Notes: generated by a model not told the origin, from the letters alone. Shown: positions 19,263 to 30,540, numbered from the stretch's first letter. The stretch: 64,000 nucleotides of DNA from Jaltomata sinuosa (GCA_003996215.1 QJPP01001784.1:310001-374000), one strand, 5' to 3'. Numbers and translations are program-made.

Positions 19263-21383
19263 TGTAACACCCCAGTATTCGAATAAGCTAACAAACCTTG
19301 AATCCAGAAAATTCCACAATTGTTAAACACCACGGGCAGCCGCAACAGGCGTCAGAACTACGATGGGCTGTGGGGAGCGCCGTGGGAAGTTTCTAGTGGC
19401 TCTTGGCCATAGTTCCTCCGAGCCCGATGGGCGGTCATGACGGGTGGTCACAGATGTGACGGCCCGTGGGAACCCATCATCAGAATGCTCCAGTAATTTC
19501 CCCCTGTCTTCCTCTCTCTTATGGGCATCACCACGGGCGTCGTGGCTATGATGGCTCATGGGACCACTTTGTCAGAACCGTTCAGTGCCCCAGAATTTCA
19601 AACCTTCCCTCAGATGCCTTAGCTGATAGTTCGTCATGGGTACGACGCCCATCAGGCAGCCCGTGAGGCGGCAATCTTCCTGCAATATTTTATTTTAAGT
19701 CAAGGGTATTCTGGTCTCTTCCCCTATTTTTAACTCGTAAGTGAAGTCATTTTGGCCATTCTTAGTAGGGTTTTATTCCCTAATAGCCTAAACACTTATT
19801 ATTCTAAGTCATTCTATTTCAAAAGAATAAAAAGTTCCTCTTCTCCAAGTCTCAAACTCCAATCAAGAACCTCCACCTTCAAGTATCCATTCTTTTCAAT
19901 CTAGCATAGAAAGCTTTAATTCAGATATGTGGGTATTCAATAAGTGATTTCTTTCACCCTTATGCCCAAAACCCATGATTTTTACTTTGATTTATGGATT
20001 TGTGAAATTAGGGTTCTCACCCAATTTGGGGAAAACTTATGAATTTAGTTTTAAAGCATCAATTCATGGTTTCTCATTACTTATCTATGATTTATTTGAG
20101 TTTCCTTAATTGATTTTAAAATCCCATGCATTAAAGATGATTTGAAGCATGATTCCATTTAATTGCATGATTTCAAGTGAAAATTGGCATGTTTTGATAA
20201 TATGGTCTTATGTATTTATGAAAGTGCATGCCTAATTCCTCTAATTATGAATTTAGAAAGAAAAGTATGTTTTAAATTATGGCTATGCTAAGTTTTAAGG
20301 ATTTTGAAGCATGACATTAGATATGTCCCTATGATTTATGAAAGGTTTGGTATCAAGATATATCTACCTAAGCTATGTGAATTGCATGGTATTAGATATA
20401 CCCTTATGCTTTTGAAACAGAATTGGCATTAGATATGTCACAAGTTTATGTGAGCTATATGTATATGTTTTGGGAGTACTATTTAGCATCGAGTTGGACA
20501 GGGTGAGATTACCCTTAGTCCTAAAACTACGTTGCCACTGTAGGATGCCCTTTGTGGCTTATGACAGGATCCTATTATGATAAGGTTCTAACCTTGGTCA
20601 GTTAGGACAATATTTTTCAGTGTGGGTGTATGACACTGGACTCCATGTTACTCATCATGTTTTATGTCAGTTAAGATAAACTCCCGTATGAAGATTTAAG
20701 ACTTATGATATTCTATTTCATGCTCCTTTCCCATTCTCTTCGCTTAGTATAAAATTCCTGCCTGACAATCTCAGCTTCTGAAGGTAACCGGAAGAAAACG
20801 TTAAAAGCTTCGGTCACAGCAAATGGTAACACAATGCCGCCGTTAACTCGCTCGCTTCTCCTTATGATACCTCTTTTATGCATGAACTCAGTTTTAATTA
20901 CATTTTAAGTATGTTTTTACCATATTTATACATGTCTCATATATTCAGTACATCCTATAGTACTATCGCATATCTTGTGCTGCATCCTCTTGATGATGCA
21001 GATTCAGGCCTTCTTCATCAGACTTCTGGCTAGACATCATCAGAGATCCATTCCCTATTGGTGAGTCCTCATTATCCGAGGGGTAGTGTTAGGTTATTTC
21101 TATCATGTTTTCCTTTCATATTTCTGAGATAGTTGGGGTCTTGTCCCATCAACTCTTTTAACAGTTTAGAGGCTTCAGACATAGCTAGACTTGTAATTCG
21201 TGTTTGAATTTGGTATTTAGTAGACCTTGTTCATAATTAAGTTATGGTTGCCTATCTTCTTTTAGTATGCTTTCGCTATGTTTTCTTGATTTAATCTGAG
21301 TATGCTATGATCAAGGGTTAACTTGGGGTACTTATGGTTCTGGGTTTCGTGTTACGCCTAGAGAGTAGTCTCGAGGCATGACA
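19263..21383 (+). repeat. TE7 5' LTR (2121 bp)
   Basis: It runs TGTAACACCCCAG to GAGGCATGACA. It is about 100 bp longer than the 3' LTR, mainly because 20727-20865 has no counterpart there. A GGGC/GCCC word cluster lies at 19331-19680. Substitution differences from the 3' LTR are frequent, especially in the first 400 bp. Confidence 0.95.
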
Positions 21384-21387
21384 AACT

Positions 21388-21404
21388 TGGTATCAGAGCC
21401 TTAG
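21388..21404 (+). other. Primer-binding site of TE7
   Basis: TTGGTATCAGAGCCTTAGG starts at 21387, four bases after the LTR end, and matches the initiator-tRNA-Met site. Confidence 0.9.
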
Positions 21405-21542
21405 GTTCGAGAGTCCTAGGGTGTCCGAAAGCCGCATCGAGTAGAGTCTATTTCATGTATACGAAGCACGCCACACTTATGAGAGAGAAGTTATGAAGTG
21501 TCTTAGGAAAAACTTCACTTCTTTCTTGATCAATATCTTGCG

Positions 21543-22590
21543 ATGGAGTTTAACTCTATTGAACCTCTAAATGCTATTCATATGCTAGCCCAGACCATGT
21601 TTGCTCAGGCCAATTAGCAGGCTTTTATCCCCGTCCAACCTCAAGGTGAAGTTGTGGCTCGAGTTTGAGATTTCATTCGCATGAACCCACCTGATTTCTG
21701 GGGTTCGAAAGTTGGTGAGGATCCATAAAATTTCTTAGATGAGGTAAAAAAAGATCTTTGGAGTAATGAAAGTGGTTGGTATTGAGGGTATCGAGCTATT
21801 TTCCTATCAACTCAAGGACGTGGCTCATATTTGGTTCACTCAATGGAAAGATGCTAGGGCTAGGGATGTGGTCCCTATGACTTAGGAGTGTTTTGAGAAT
21901 GTTTTTCTTGACTGGTTCTTCTCAAGGGAGTTGAGGCAAGCTAAGGCTGAAGAGTTTGTGAATTTGAGGACAGGTTCTATGAGGTTGAGGAGTATGGGTT
22001 GAAGTTCACCCAACTTTCTAGGTATGTTACTTCCATGGTGGCTAATCTGTGGGATGAGATGAGTAAGTATGTTTATGGAGTATCAGATTTGGTAAAGAAG
22101 GAGTGTAGGTCTGTTATGCTTTTAGGCGACATGGATATTTCTTGACTTATGACTCATGCCCAACAGATCGAGGAACACAAGTTAAGAGATATGGCAAGGG
22201 AGAACAAGAGGGTTAGATTAGAGAGTTAAGATATTTTCCATCATAGGTACGGAGGCGGACATCGCTCTTCATTTCAGAAGAAATCATCAGGGCTCGTTCA
22301 TTCTTCAACTAGTGCTCCTACCCAGGCCTCCAGGACTCATCATGATCATACTGGTAGAGGATCAGGTTCCTATTCGCAAGGGAATGTTGCAAAGGGGACT
22401 CCTTACCCTTCTTGCAACAGGTGTGGTAAAAGTCATCCGGGTGAGTGTTTAGCAAGTTCAGGTGGATGCTTTGGGTATGGTCAAGTTGGACACAAGATTA
22501 AGGATTGCCCTTCACCTAAGAAGGGAAAGGGAGGTAGCAGGACTCAGTCTTCCCCAGCAGCCCTAGGAGGTCGATCGGCCTAGCATGACG
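21543..22590 (+). pseudogene. TE7 gag with two zinc-knuckle-like motifs
   Basis: ATG at 21543 (MEFNSIEPLNAIHMLAQTMF). Readable capsid blocks are FIRMNPPDFWGSKVGEDP, YGLKFTQLSRYVTSMVANLW, YGVSDLVKKECRSVMLLGDM and LMTHAQQIEEHKLRDMAREN. Near the end are C-N-R-C-G-K-S-H-P-G-E-C (22414 onward) and a CCHC knuckle at 22467-22508 reading C-F-G-Y-G-Q-V-G-H-K-I-K-D-C, so the second Cys is Tyr. Stops near 21616, 21667 and 21727 and a frameshift around 21745-21760 inactivate it. Confidence 0.9.
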
Positions 22591-22639
22591 CTGCTTCTAG
22601 TTCTGGTGGTCAATGCCAGAACCGCCTCTATGCCATGTC

Positions 22640-23160
22640 CTCTCGCTATGGCCAGGAGAGTTCACTGGACATTATTACTGGTATGTTGAAAGTCTTATCT
22701 CTCGATGTGTATGCTTTTATTGGACCCCGGTGCCTCCTTATCTTTTATGACTCCCTATGTTACTTGCAAGTTTGAGATTAGTCCTGATCAGCTCTTAGAA
22801 CCTTTTTGTGTTTCTACTCCTATTGGTGAGTCTGTCCTAGCCAAAGGAATGTACCAAAATTGCCTTATCTCAGTCCTTCATAGAGTCACTTCAGCAGATC
22901 TAGTAGAGTCGGAGATGACTGATTTTGATGTTATTCTTAGTATGGTTGGTTGTATGCATGTTATGCCTCGATTGATTGTCATACTCGAGTCATCAGTTTT
23001 AAGTTTCCAAATAAACATGTCTTAGAGTTGTAAGGTAGTCCTCCATCCTCAAACAATCATTTCATATCTTATCTTAAGGCTAGGAAGATAATTTATAAGG
23101 GTTATGTTTATCATATAGTTCGGGTTATTGACACGGAGTCGGAAACCCTATTTCTTCAGT
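22640..23160 (+). pseudogene. TE7 protease
   Basis: After ITGMLKVLSLDVYAF and a frameshift near 22705, an open segment (22705-23025) reads LLDPGASLSFMTPYVTCKFE with a D-P-G active site, then FCVSTPIGESVLAKGMYQ and VESEMTDFDVILSMVG. Plant gypsy proteases of this group carry D-P-G or D-S-G here. The region after 23025 runs on in a shifted frame (KGYVYHIVRVIDTES) to the RT start. Confidence 0.85.
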
Positions 23161-23171
23161 CAGTTCCTATT

Positions 23172-24090
23172 GTGAATGAATTCCAAGAAGTTTTTCCTGA
23201 AGATTTTCCCGGAGTCCCTCCTGAGAGGGAGATCAATTGTGGAATAGATCTTCTTCCAGATAAGCATCGTATCTCTATTCCTCCTTATAAAATGGCTCTC
23301 GTGGAGCTTAAGGAATTGAAAGATCAGTTAAAAGACCTCCTTAATAAGGGTTTTATTCGACTCAGCATCTCTCCATGGGGTGCTCCAGTTTTATTCATGC
23401 AAAAGAAAGATGGTTCCCTCCGAATGTGTATCGACTACAGTCAGTTAAACAAGGTCATAATCAAGAATAAATATCCCATTCCTAGGATTGATGACTTGTT
23501 CGATCAGCTTCAAGGTGCCAGTTTCTTCTCCAAGATCGACCTTAGATCCTGTTATCATCAGCTTTGTGTTAGAGAGTGTAACATTCCAAAGACAACCTTC
23601 AGAACTCGGTATGATCATTATAAATTTGTGGTTATGTCTTTTGGGCTAACAAATGCTCCCGTAGCTTTTATGGATTTGATGAACCGTGTGTTCAAATAGT
23701 ATTTGGATATGTTTGTGATTGTTTTGATTAATTATATTCTTATCTACTCTCAGAGTGATGCGGAGCATGCGAACCACTTGATAGTGGTGTTGCAAACTCT
23801 CAAGGATCGATAGTTATTTTCTATGTTTAGTAAGTGTGAGTTTTGGATGCAGTCTATTTCTTTTCTAGGTCATATTGTGACTAGAGATGGTATTCAAGTT
23901 GATTCTCAGAAGATTGAGGCAGTAAAGAACTAGCCTAGACCCACTTACCCGTCTGATATTAGAAGATTTTTGAGTTTAGCTGGGTACTACAGGAGATCTG
24001 TGGAAGGGTTTTCTTCTATTGCTGCCTCTTTGACTCGGTTGACTCAGAAGAAGGTAAAATTTCAGTGATCTGATCTATTTGAGAAGAACT
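23172..24090 (+). pseudogene. TE7 reverse transcriptase
   Basis: The 175-codon open segment (23172-23699) has NEFQEVFPEDFPGVPPEREI, ISIPPYKMALVELKELKDQL, GFIRLSISPWGAPVLFMQKK, SLRMCIDYSQLNKVIIKNKY, SKIDLRSCYHQLCVRE and MSFGLTNAPVAFMDLMNRV. A TAG at 23697-23699 interrupts. In the same frame the catalytic motif at 23724-23735 reads L-I-N-Y, so both catalytic Asp residues are gone. Later blocks (FLGHIV, RFLSLAGYYRRSVEGFSSIA) follow with stops near 23809 and 23930. Confidence 0.95.
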
Positions 24091-24760
24091 TTTAGGAATT
24101 GAAGACTAGATTGACTACAACTGTAGTGTTGGCTCTACCTGAGGGCCTAGATGACTTTATTTTCTATTGTGATGCTTCTAGGATTGGTTTGGATTATGTG
24201 TTGCTGCAACATGGTAAAATGATTGCTTATGCTTTGCGACAACTTAAAATTCATGAGAAGAACTACCCTACTCATGATCTTGAGTTAGTGGCCATGGTTT
24301 TTGATTTGAAAATTTGGAGACACTACTTGTATAGTGTTCATGTGGATGTGTTCACCGATGATAAGAGTCTGCAGTATATGTTCACTCAAAAGAAATTGAA
24401 TCTTTGTCAAAGGAGATGGCTTGAGCTTTGTATGGATTATGATATGAGTGTTCTTTTCCATTCGGGTAAGGCCAATGTTGTGGCGGATGCACTTAGTAGA
24501 TTGTCCATGGGTAGTGTGTCTTTAGTTTAAGACAAAAAGAAGGAATTGGCCAAGGATGTTCATTGGCTTTCCCGACTAGGAGTTTGCCTTATGGATTCGA
24601 CAGAAGGTGGTATTATTATTCAGAATGGTTCTGAATCTTCTTAGGTAGCTGAAGTGAAAGAAAAGCAAGACGGTGATTCTATTTTGCACCAACTGAAGGG
24701 TGCAGTCCATCAGCAAAGGGTAGAGGTTTTCTCTCAAGGGGGAGATGGTGTGCTTTGATA
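24091..24760 (+). pseudogene. TE7 RNase H and linker
   Basis: Open from 24099 to 24530 with FYCDASRIGLDYVLLQHGKM, KIHEKNYPTHDLELVAMVFD, WRHYLYSVHVDVFTDDKSLQ, RWLELCMDYDMSVLFHSGKA and NVVADALSRL. The RNase H acidic residues (CDAS, HDLEL, TDDKS, VADAL) look retained. A TAA at 24528-24530 ends the frame, and the linker continues with stops near 24643 and 24757. Confidence 0.9.
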
Positions 24761-26086
24761 TCAGGGTCGATTGTGTGTTCCTGATATAAATGGGTTGAGA
24801 CAACAAATTTTGACAGAGGCTCATAACTCCAGGTTTTCTATTCACCTCGGAGCCACCAAGATGTACCATGACGTACGGGAAGTCTATTGGTGGAATATCA
24901 TGAAGAGGGACATAACAAGTTTTATGGCTAAGTGTCCCAACTGTCAACAAGTGAAGGTAGAGCATCAGCGACTGGGTGGTATGACTTAGGATATTAATCT
25001 TCCTACTTGGAAGTGGTAAGCGATCAATATGGATTTCATTACTGGTTTGCCTCGTACTCATAGGCAACATGATTCTATTTGGGTGATTGTCGACAGGATG
25101 ACTAAGTCATACCATTTCTTGGCTGTTAAGACTACGGATTCAACAAATAATTATGCCAGACTCTACATTCGGGAGATAGTCAGATTGCATGGTGTTCAAT
25201 TGTATATCATTTCTGATAGAGGTACTCAGTTTACATCCCAGTTTTGGAAGTCATTTCAGAAGGGTCTTGGTACTCAAGTTAAGCTTAGCACAACTTTTCA
25301 CCCTCAGACGGATGGCCGGGCAGAGCATACTATTCAACCCTTGGAAGATATGTTGAGAGCTTGTCTGATTGATTTCAAAGGTAATTGGGATGATGACTTA
25401 ACTCTTATCGAGTTTGCCTACAATAAAAACTTTCATTCTAGCATCCATATGGCTCCTTATGAGGCACTTTATGGACGGAGGTGTAGATCTCCTATTGGCT
25501 GGTTTGAGGTAGGTGAGACAGCTTTGATTGGTCCAGATTCACTTCATGATACTATGGAAAAGTTTCACATTATCAGGGAGAAGTTGAAAACAACTCATAG
25601 TCGACAGAAATCATATGCAAATGTAACGAGAAGAGAGTAGGAGTTTGAGGTTGATGATTGGGTATTTCCAAAATTGTCATCCCTGAAGGGGTGTTGAGAT
25701 TTGGCAAGAAAGGGAAGCTTAGTCCCCACTATGTAGGTCCTTATTAGATTCTGAGGAGAGTTAGTAGTGTTGCTTATGAGTTGGATTTGCCAACAGAATT
25801 AGAAGCGGTTCATCCGGTTTTCCATGTTTCCTTGTTGAAAAAGTGTTTTGGTGACCCGACCTTGATTTTTCCTTTGGAGGATGTGGTTGTGAAGGACAAC
25901 CTTACTTATGAGTAAGTTCCCATGGAGATTCTTGATTTTCAGATTCGGAGGTTGAAAAATAAAGAAGCCACTTCGGTGAAGGTCCTTTGGAGAAATCAAC
26001 TAGTTGAGGGAGCTACTTGGGAAGAAGAAGTAGCCATGAAAGCCAGCTACCCTCATCTCTTTCCTTTCGATATAGTTCCAGCCTAA
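24761..26086 (+). pseudogene. TE7 integrase and C-terminal tail
   Basis: The zinc region (24771-24989) has AHNSRFSIHLGATKMYHD and KCPNCQQVK. After stops near 24988 and 25018, an open 203-codon segment (25029-25640) carries the catalytic core: D in MDFITGL, D in IISDRGTQF (residue 63) and E in DGRAEHTIQ (residue 99), that is DD35E, all present. A stop at 25638 and a frameshift near 25665 lead into VHPVFHVSLLKKCFGDPTLI and the tail VKVLWRNQLVEGATWEEE, ending at 26086. Integrase inserts the cDNA; here the triad survives but the gene is broken. Confidence 0.92.
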
Positions 26087-26304
26087 GGTAGTAGCTTCAT
26101 CCTTAGTATGTCCCTTCAGTTCTACTCCATTAGTTTCTCTCATGATCCTTGCTGCAGTCTTGTTTTCCAAAGTTGGTTTAGTCCTGGTTTATGGTAACAA
26201 GGCAGTTTTCATGCATATTTACCATTTTCTTGTTTTGTTTGTTGGTTGGACTATTTTCTCTCCAGTTTTACCTACTTAGTCTTCATTCAAGGACAAATAT
26301 TGCC

Positions 26305-26317
26305 AAAGGGGAGATAT
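26305..26317 (+). other. Polypurine tract of TE7
   Basis: AAAGGGGAGATAT immediately precedes the 3' LTR, as expected for plus-strand priming. Confidence 0.85.
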
Positions 26318-28334
26318 TATAACACCTCAGTATTCAAATCAGCTAACAAACCTTGAATCCAGAAAATTCTGCAAGTGTTGGACACCACGAATAGCCGCCA
26401 TGGGAGTTGGAGCTCTGATGAGCCGTGAGGAACACCGTGGGAAACGTCCAGTGGATCTTGGCCATTGTTCCTCCCATCCCGATGGGCGGTCATGACGGGC
26501 ATCACGGATGTGATAGTCCGTGGGAACCCGCCATCTGAATGATCCAGTGATTTCCCCCTGTCTTTCTTTCTCCGACGGGCGTCACCACATGCGTCATGGC
26601 TGAGACGGCCTGTGGGACCACATTGTCAGAACCCTCCAGTGTCCTAGAGTTTCAGACCTTCCCTCATACACCTTGGCCAATGGGCTGTCGTGGGTACGAT
26701 GCCCGTCAGGCAGCCTATGAGGCGACAATCTTCATGCAACTTTTTATTTTAAGTCAGGGGTATTCTATATTTTTTCCGTATTCTTTAACTCCTAAGTGAA
26801 GTCATTTTGGCTATTTTTAGTAGGGTTTTATTACCTAATAGCCTAAACTCTTATTATTCTAAGTCATTCTATTCCAAAAGAAGAAAGAGTTTCTCTTCTC
26901 CAAGTCTCAAGCTCCAAGCAAGAACCTCCACCTTCAAGCCTTCATTCTTTTCAATCTAGCATAGAAAGCTTCAATTCAGGTATGTGGGTATTTAATAAGA
27001 GATTTCTTTCACCCTTATGCCCAAAACCCATGATGTTTACTTTGATTTATGGATTTGTGAAATTAGGGTTCTTATCCAATTTGGGGAAAACTTATGGGTT
27101 CAGTTTTAAAGCATCAATTCATGATTTCTCATTACTTATCTATGATTTATTTGAGGTTCCTTAATTGATTTCAAAAGCCCATGCATTAAAGATGATTTCT
27201 AGCATGATTCCATTGAATTGCATGATTTCAAGTGAAAATTGGCATGTTTAGATAACACGACCTTATGTATTTATGAAAGCGCATGCCTAATTCCTAAAGT
27301 TATGAATTTAGAAAGAAAAGTATGTTTTGAATTATGTCTATGCTAAGTTTTAAGGATTTTGAAGCATGAATTTTATGACATTAGATATTTCCCTATGATT
27401 TATGAAAGGTTTGGCATCCAGATATGTCCACTTAAGCTATGTGAATTGCATGGTATTAGATATACCCTTATGATTTTCAAACAGAATTGGCATTAGATAT
27501 GTCACAAGTTTATGTGAGCTATAAGTATATGTTTTGGGAGTAGTATTTAGCACCGAGTTGGACCGGGTGAGATTACCCTTAGTCTCAGAACTACGTTGCC
27601 ACCGTAGGATGCCCTCTGTGGCTTTGATATGATCCTATTATGATATGGTTCTAACCTTGGCTGGTTAGGACAACCTTTTTTGGTGTGGGTGTATGACACT
27701 GGACTCCATGTAGCTCATCATGGTTTATGTCAGTTAAGAGAAACTCCCATACAAAGATATAAGACTTATGCTATTCTATTTTATGCTACAAGCTTTAAAC
27801 TATGAGATTTACTTATGATACCTCTTTTATGCATGAACTCAGTTTTAATTAGGTTTTAAGTATGTTTTTACCATATCTATGCATGTCTAATATATTCATT
27901 ATATACCATAGTACTGACGCATATCTTGCACTGCATCCTCTTTATGATACAGATTCACGCCTTCTTTATCAAACTCGTGGCTAGACATTGCCGGAGATCC
28001 ATTCCCTGTTAGTGAGTCCTCATTATCCGAGGTCTAGAGTTAGGTTATTTCTATCATGTCTTCCTTTTATATTTATGAGTTAGTTGGGATCTTGTCCCAT
28101 CAATTCTTTTGACAGTTTAGAGGCTTCATACATAGCTAGACTTGTAATCCGTGTTTGGATTTGGTATTTCGTAGACCTTGTTCCTAATTAAGTTATGATT
28201 TCCTATCTTATTTTAGTATGCTTATTCTATGTTTTCTTGATTTAATATAAGTATGCTATGACCAAGGGTTAACTTGGAGCACTTGTAGTCCTGAGTCCCG
28301 TGTTATGCCTAGGAGGTAGTCTCGGGGCGTGACA
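26318..28334 (+). repeat. TE7 3' LTR (2017 bp)
   Basis: It begins TATAACACCTCAG (TG changed to TA) and ends GGGGCGTGACA. It aligns with the 5' LTR throughout, apart from the extra segment in the latter. The GGGC/GCCC cluster lies at 26370-26730. Confidence 0.95.
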
Positions 28335-28339
28335 CAAGT
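28335..28339. other. Right target-site duplication of TE7 (CAAGT)
   Basis: CAAGT follows the 3' LTR directly and matches 19258-19262. Confidence 0.95.
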
Positions 28340-28599
28340 AAGTGAGGATTATCAAATCATGCTTCAGAAAGTAATCCAAAAGAAAGCAAATGAGGCAAAG
28401 GCTACTCCTTGTGAAGATGAATCTAAGGAGTTGCTAGTGGAAGCAAAGCAAGCTACTCCTTGTGATGATGGCACTAAGGAGTTGAGCATGGAAGCCAAAA
28501 CATCCACTCCTTGTGCACAAAAGTGGAGGCTAGAGTCGAAGTGATCTTCTAACCCTTCTCAAGGAATACTTGGAACTTGTCCCAACTCCCTTAAAATTG
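28340..28599 (+). pseudogene. TE6, right part: acidic repeat segment after protease
   Basis: The TE6 frame resumes as SEDYQIMLQKVIQKKANEAK, followed by three starts of a 51-bp (17-residue) repeat at 28401, 28452 and 28503: ATPCEDESKELLVEAKQ, ATPCDDGTKELSMEAKT and STPC. After a TGA at 28542 comes SSNPSQGILGTCPNSLK. The same segment, with one repeat, occurs in TE15 (AMSCDDGSKDLVMEAKT then GILGTCPNSLEIE). TE8 interrupts at 28600, in the codon where TE15 continues. Function unknown; it may be a spacer between protease and RT. Confidence 0.7.
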
Positions 28600-29332
28600 T
28601 GATACGATATTTCCCGAAAACATTTATGCTAGACTTACACTTTAAGGTCTAAACAAGAGGATGCAAGTCACACTCACCCTTGGAGCATTAAAAAGAGCTT
28701 GGAAGAGCCTTATTACACTCCAAATGAAGCAATTCCACATTTGGATGATTGCTTGGAAATAAGAGGGAGAAGATAACATGAAGGATGGTTGCTGCCAGAG
28801 CCGTGCGAAGCCATGTGCGACTAGCACATTGGATGGTGTAAAATGTACCAAGCATCGCACATGATGTGCGACCTATGTAGTCTTTTAAGGTGACTTTTCG
28901 GCATTATTTTCAATATCCACTTTTAGGCTATGTTTGTAAGAGGCATACTATAAATACATGCCTTAGCTATTTTCATTCCTTAGATTATGTTGATGTTGAA
29001 TTGAGATTTGAAGAACTCTTTTGAGTGTAGCTTGTTAGAGGGTGGATTCCCTTAGTTTAGCTCAGTGTTACTAGTGTTAATCTAGGTTAGTAATGGGTAG
29101 ATTCCCATTGTTGAACAAAAACTTCTTTACCTTGATTTTCACTTGAGATGACTCATTTGTGGATTAATTTGAGTCTCTCATTTCTATGGAATTCAAGCAC
29201 TCTTCCCCCTTGGTTTAGTTGTGGATTCAATTAGGCCTTTCTTTCTTCAACTCTATCTCCTATTTTTCATCTATCTTTATTTTTTGCGTGTTTGAAAGAT
29301 TTCAATTAGTATCCCCAATAAGGATATTATCA
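28600..29332 (+). repeat. TE8 left LTR (733 bp)
   Basis: It runs TGATACGATATT to AGGATATTATCA and is a close match to 16501-17234. The TATA box is at 28949-28956. The GTGCG/CGCAC island is at 28800-28872. Confidence 0.85.
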
Positions 29333-29334
29333 AT

Positions 29335-29351
29335 TGGTATCAGAGCTTAGG
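29335..29351 (+). other. Primer-binding site of TE8
   Basis: TGGTATCAGAGCTTAGG, two bases after the LTR end, is an intact initiator-Met site. Confidence 0.85.
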
Positions 29352-29621
29352 CTAAAGATTATTCCCACAATTCTTAATCCTAGGTTCATAAATCTATAAA
29401 TTTCAAAAAAATTGAGTGAAAAGCATTTTTGAGAAAATTCAAAAACAATTAGTTTGATTTTGTATTTTGTTTGTGTTTCTGACACTAGATTTGTGTTCTC
29501 TAGTGTTTATTGAGTCTATATCTAAGATTTCACCTTTTTTGAAGCTGATTTGAGGGTTTCACCATTTTTGGGTTGAAGAACCTTGAAGAACAAATGGGTT
29601 TGAAGATCTGGAAAATTTGGA

Positions 29622-29961
29622 TTTTATGGATGTTGAATTGAGATTTGCAGAACTCCTTTGTAAGTGTAGTTTGTAGAGGGTGGATTCCCTATTGTTTAGC
29701 TTAGTGTATCTTAGGTTAGTGATGGATGGATTTCCATTGTTGATCTGAAACTCCTTTACCTTGATTTTTACTTGAGTTGCTCATTTGTGGATTCATTTGA
29801 GTTACTCTTTTCTATGAAATTCAAGCTCTCTTCCCCCCTTGGTTTAGTTTTGGTTTCAATTAAGCATTTCTTTATTCACTTCTCATCTCCTATTTCTCAT
29901 CAATCCTTAATTTCCGCATATTTGAAAATTTTCAATCGATAACCCCAATTAGGATCTTATT
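29622..29961 (+). repeat. TE8 right LTR, 5'-truncated
   Basis: It begins at the block GATGTTGAATTGAGATTTG, equivalent to about 28990 in the left LTR, so the first ~390 bp (island and TATA box) are missing. It ends AGGATCTTAT near 29960. Confidence 0.75.
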
Positions 29962-30540
29962 GTAATGTGCTTTTTGAGAAATTTCTCTAACATTGGTAGA
30001 ATTATTTCACGCTGTTCCCCATATGCTTCAAGTGGTGAGCTCGATTTAACAACCATTCTTGGTTCACAATCTCATCTAATTAGAGCTTTACCTCATGTTG
30101 GGGCTCAAGTACAACCGGTACAAACTCACTCACGAGCGATTCCAAATATTGAAAGTCTTCATCATCGTCCCTAAAGTGAATTTACTTAACCTCAATGTTC
30201 GAGACATGTTCATTTGTTAGGCTTGGAGGGTCTTCTTTGTCAACTTGATCAAGAGGAGTAGACAAATCCTCCATGGATGGCATGGCATGATTTATCTACT
30301 CTTCCTCCTTAGCTCTAGTATTAAAGAGGCCTCGCTTTATGCACTTAAGGTCCTCGGCTAAGCTATCTTCCTTGGCCAAGAGAGTTTGGAGCATGTCATA
30401 CACACCCTATGGGAAGGTGTTGCATTCTTCGCTTGCTAAGTCATGATTCCTATTAAGATCACAAGCACCACTAGCACCATTGTAGCATAACATGAGGGGA
30501 GAATGATCATTAGGTCAGTCTCTCCAATGCACATCAAGAC
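29962..30540 (-). pseudogene. Unrecognised coding remnant
   Basis: On the minus strand one frame reads NRNHDLASEECNTFP, a stop, GVYDMLQTLLAKEDSLAEDL, KCIKRGLFNTRAKEEE, then SMEDLSTPLDQVDKEDPPSL and RDDDEDFQYLESLVSEFVPV, with five or more stops in total. It is acidic and Leu-rich, like the spacer regions of the TE6/TE15 family, but I cannot match it. It is joined to the TE10 RNase H near 30540, where the sense of that domain ends abruptly. Confidence 0.35.

Larger units (their letters stand above)
19263..28334 (+). mobile_element. TE7: complete Ty3/gypsy element with both LTRs
   Basis: This 9.07-kb element has 5' and 3' LTRs, an initiator-Met primer site, gag, protease, RT, RNase H, integrase and a polypurine tract in canonical order, flanked by perfect CAAGT duplications. 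It sits inside the TE6 coding region. The C-terminus after integrase (VKVLWRNQLVEGATWEEE) resembles the truncated chromodomain-like tail of plant chromoviruses. Many stops, at least two frameshifts and visible LTR divergence mean it is old and inactive. Confidence 0.95.
28600..29961 (+). mobile_element. TE8: short LTR-primer site-LTR derivative of the TE6 family
   Basis: A full 733-bp LTR, a primer site and about 280 bp of leader are followed directly by a 5'-truncated second LTR (29622-29961). There is no coding capacity. It interrupts the TE6 acidic segment. This could be an internally deleted (TRIM-like) element or a product of unequal recombination. Confidence 0.6.

Noticed and set aside
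28590..29970. AATTG / ATTG beside TE8 as a target-site duplication
   Set aside because: The right LTR lacks its last bases and the sequence beyond does not continue the TE6 frame, so the match is not convincing.
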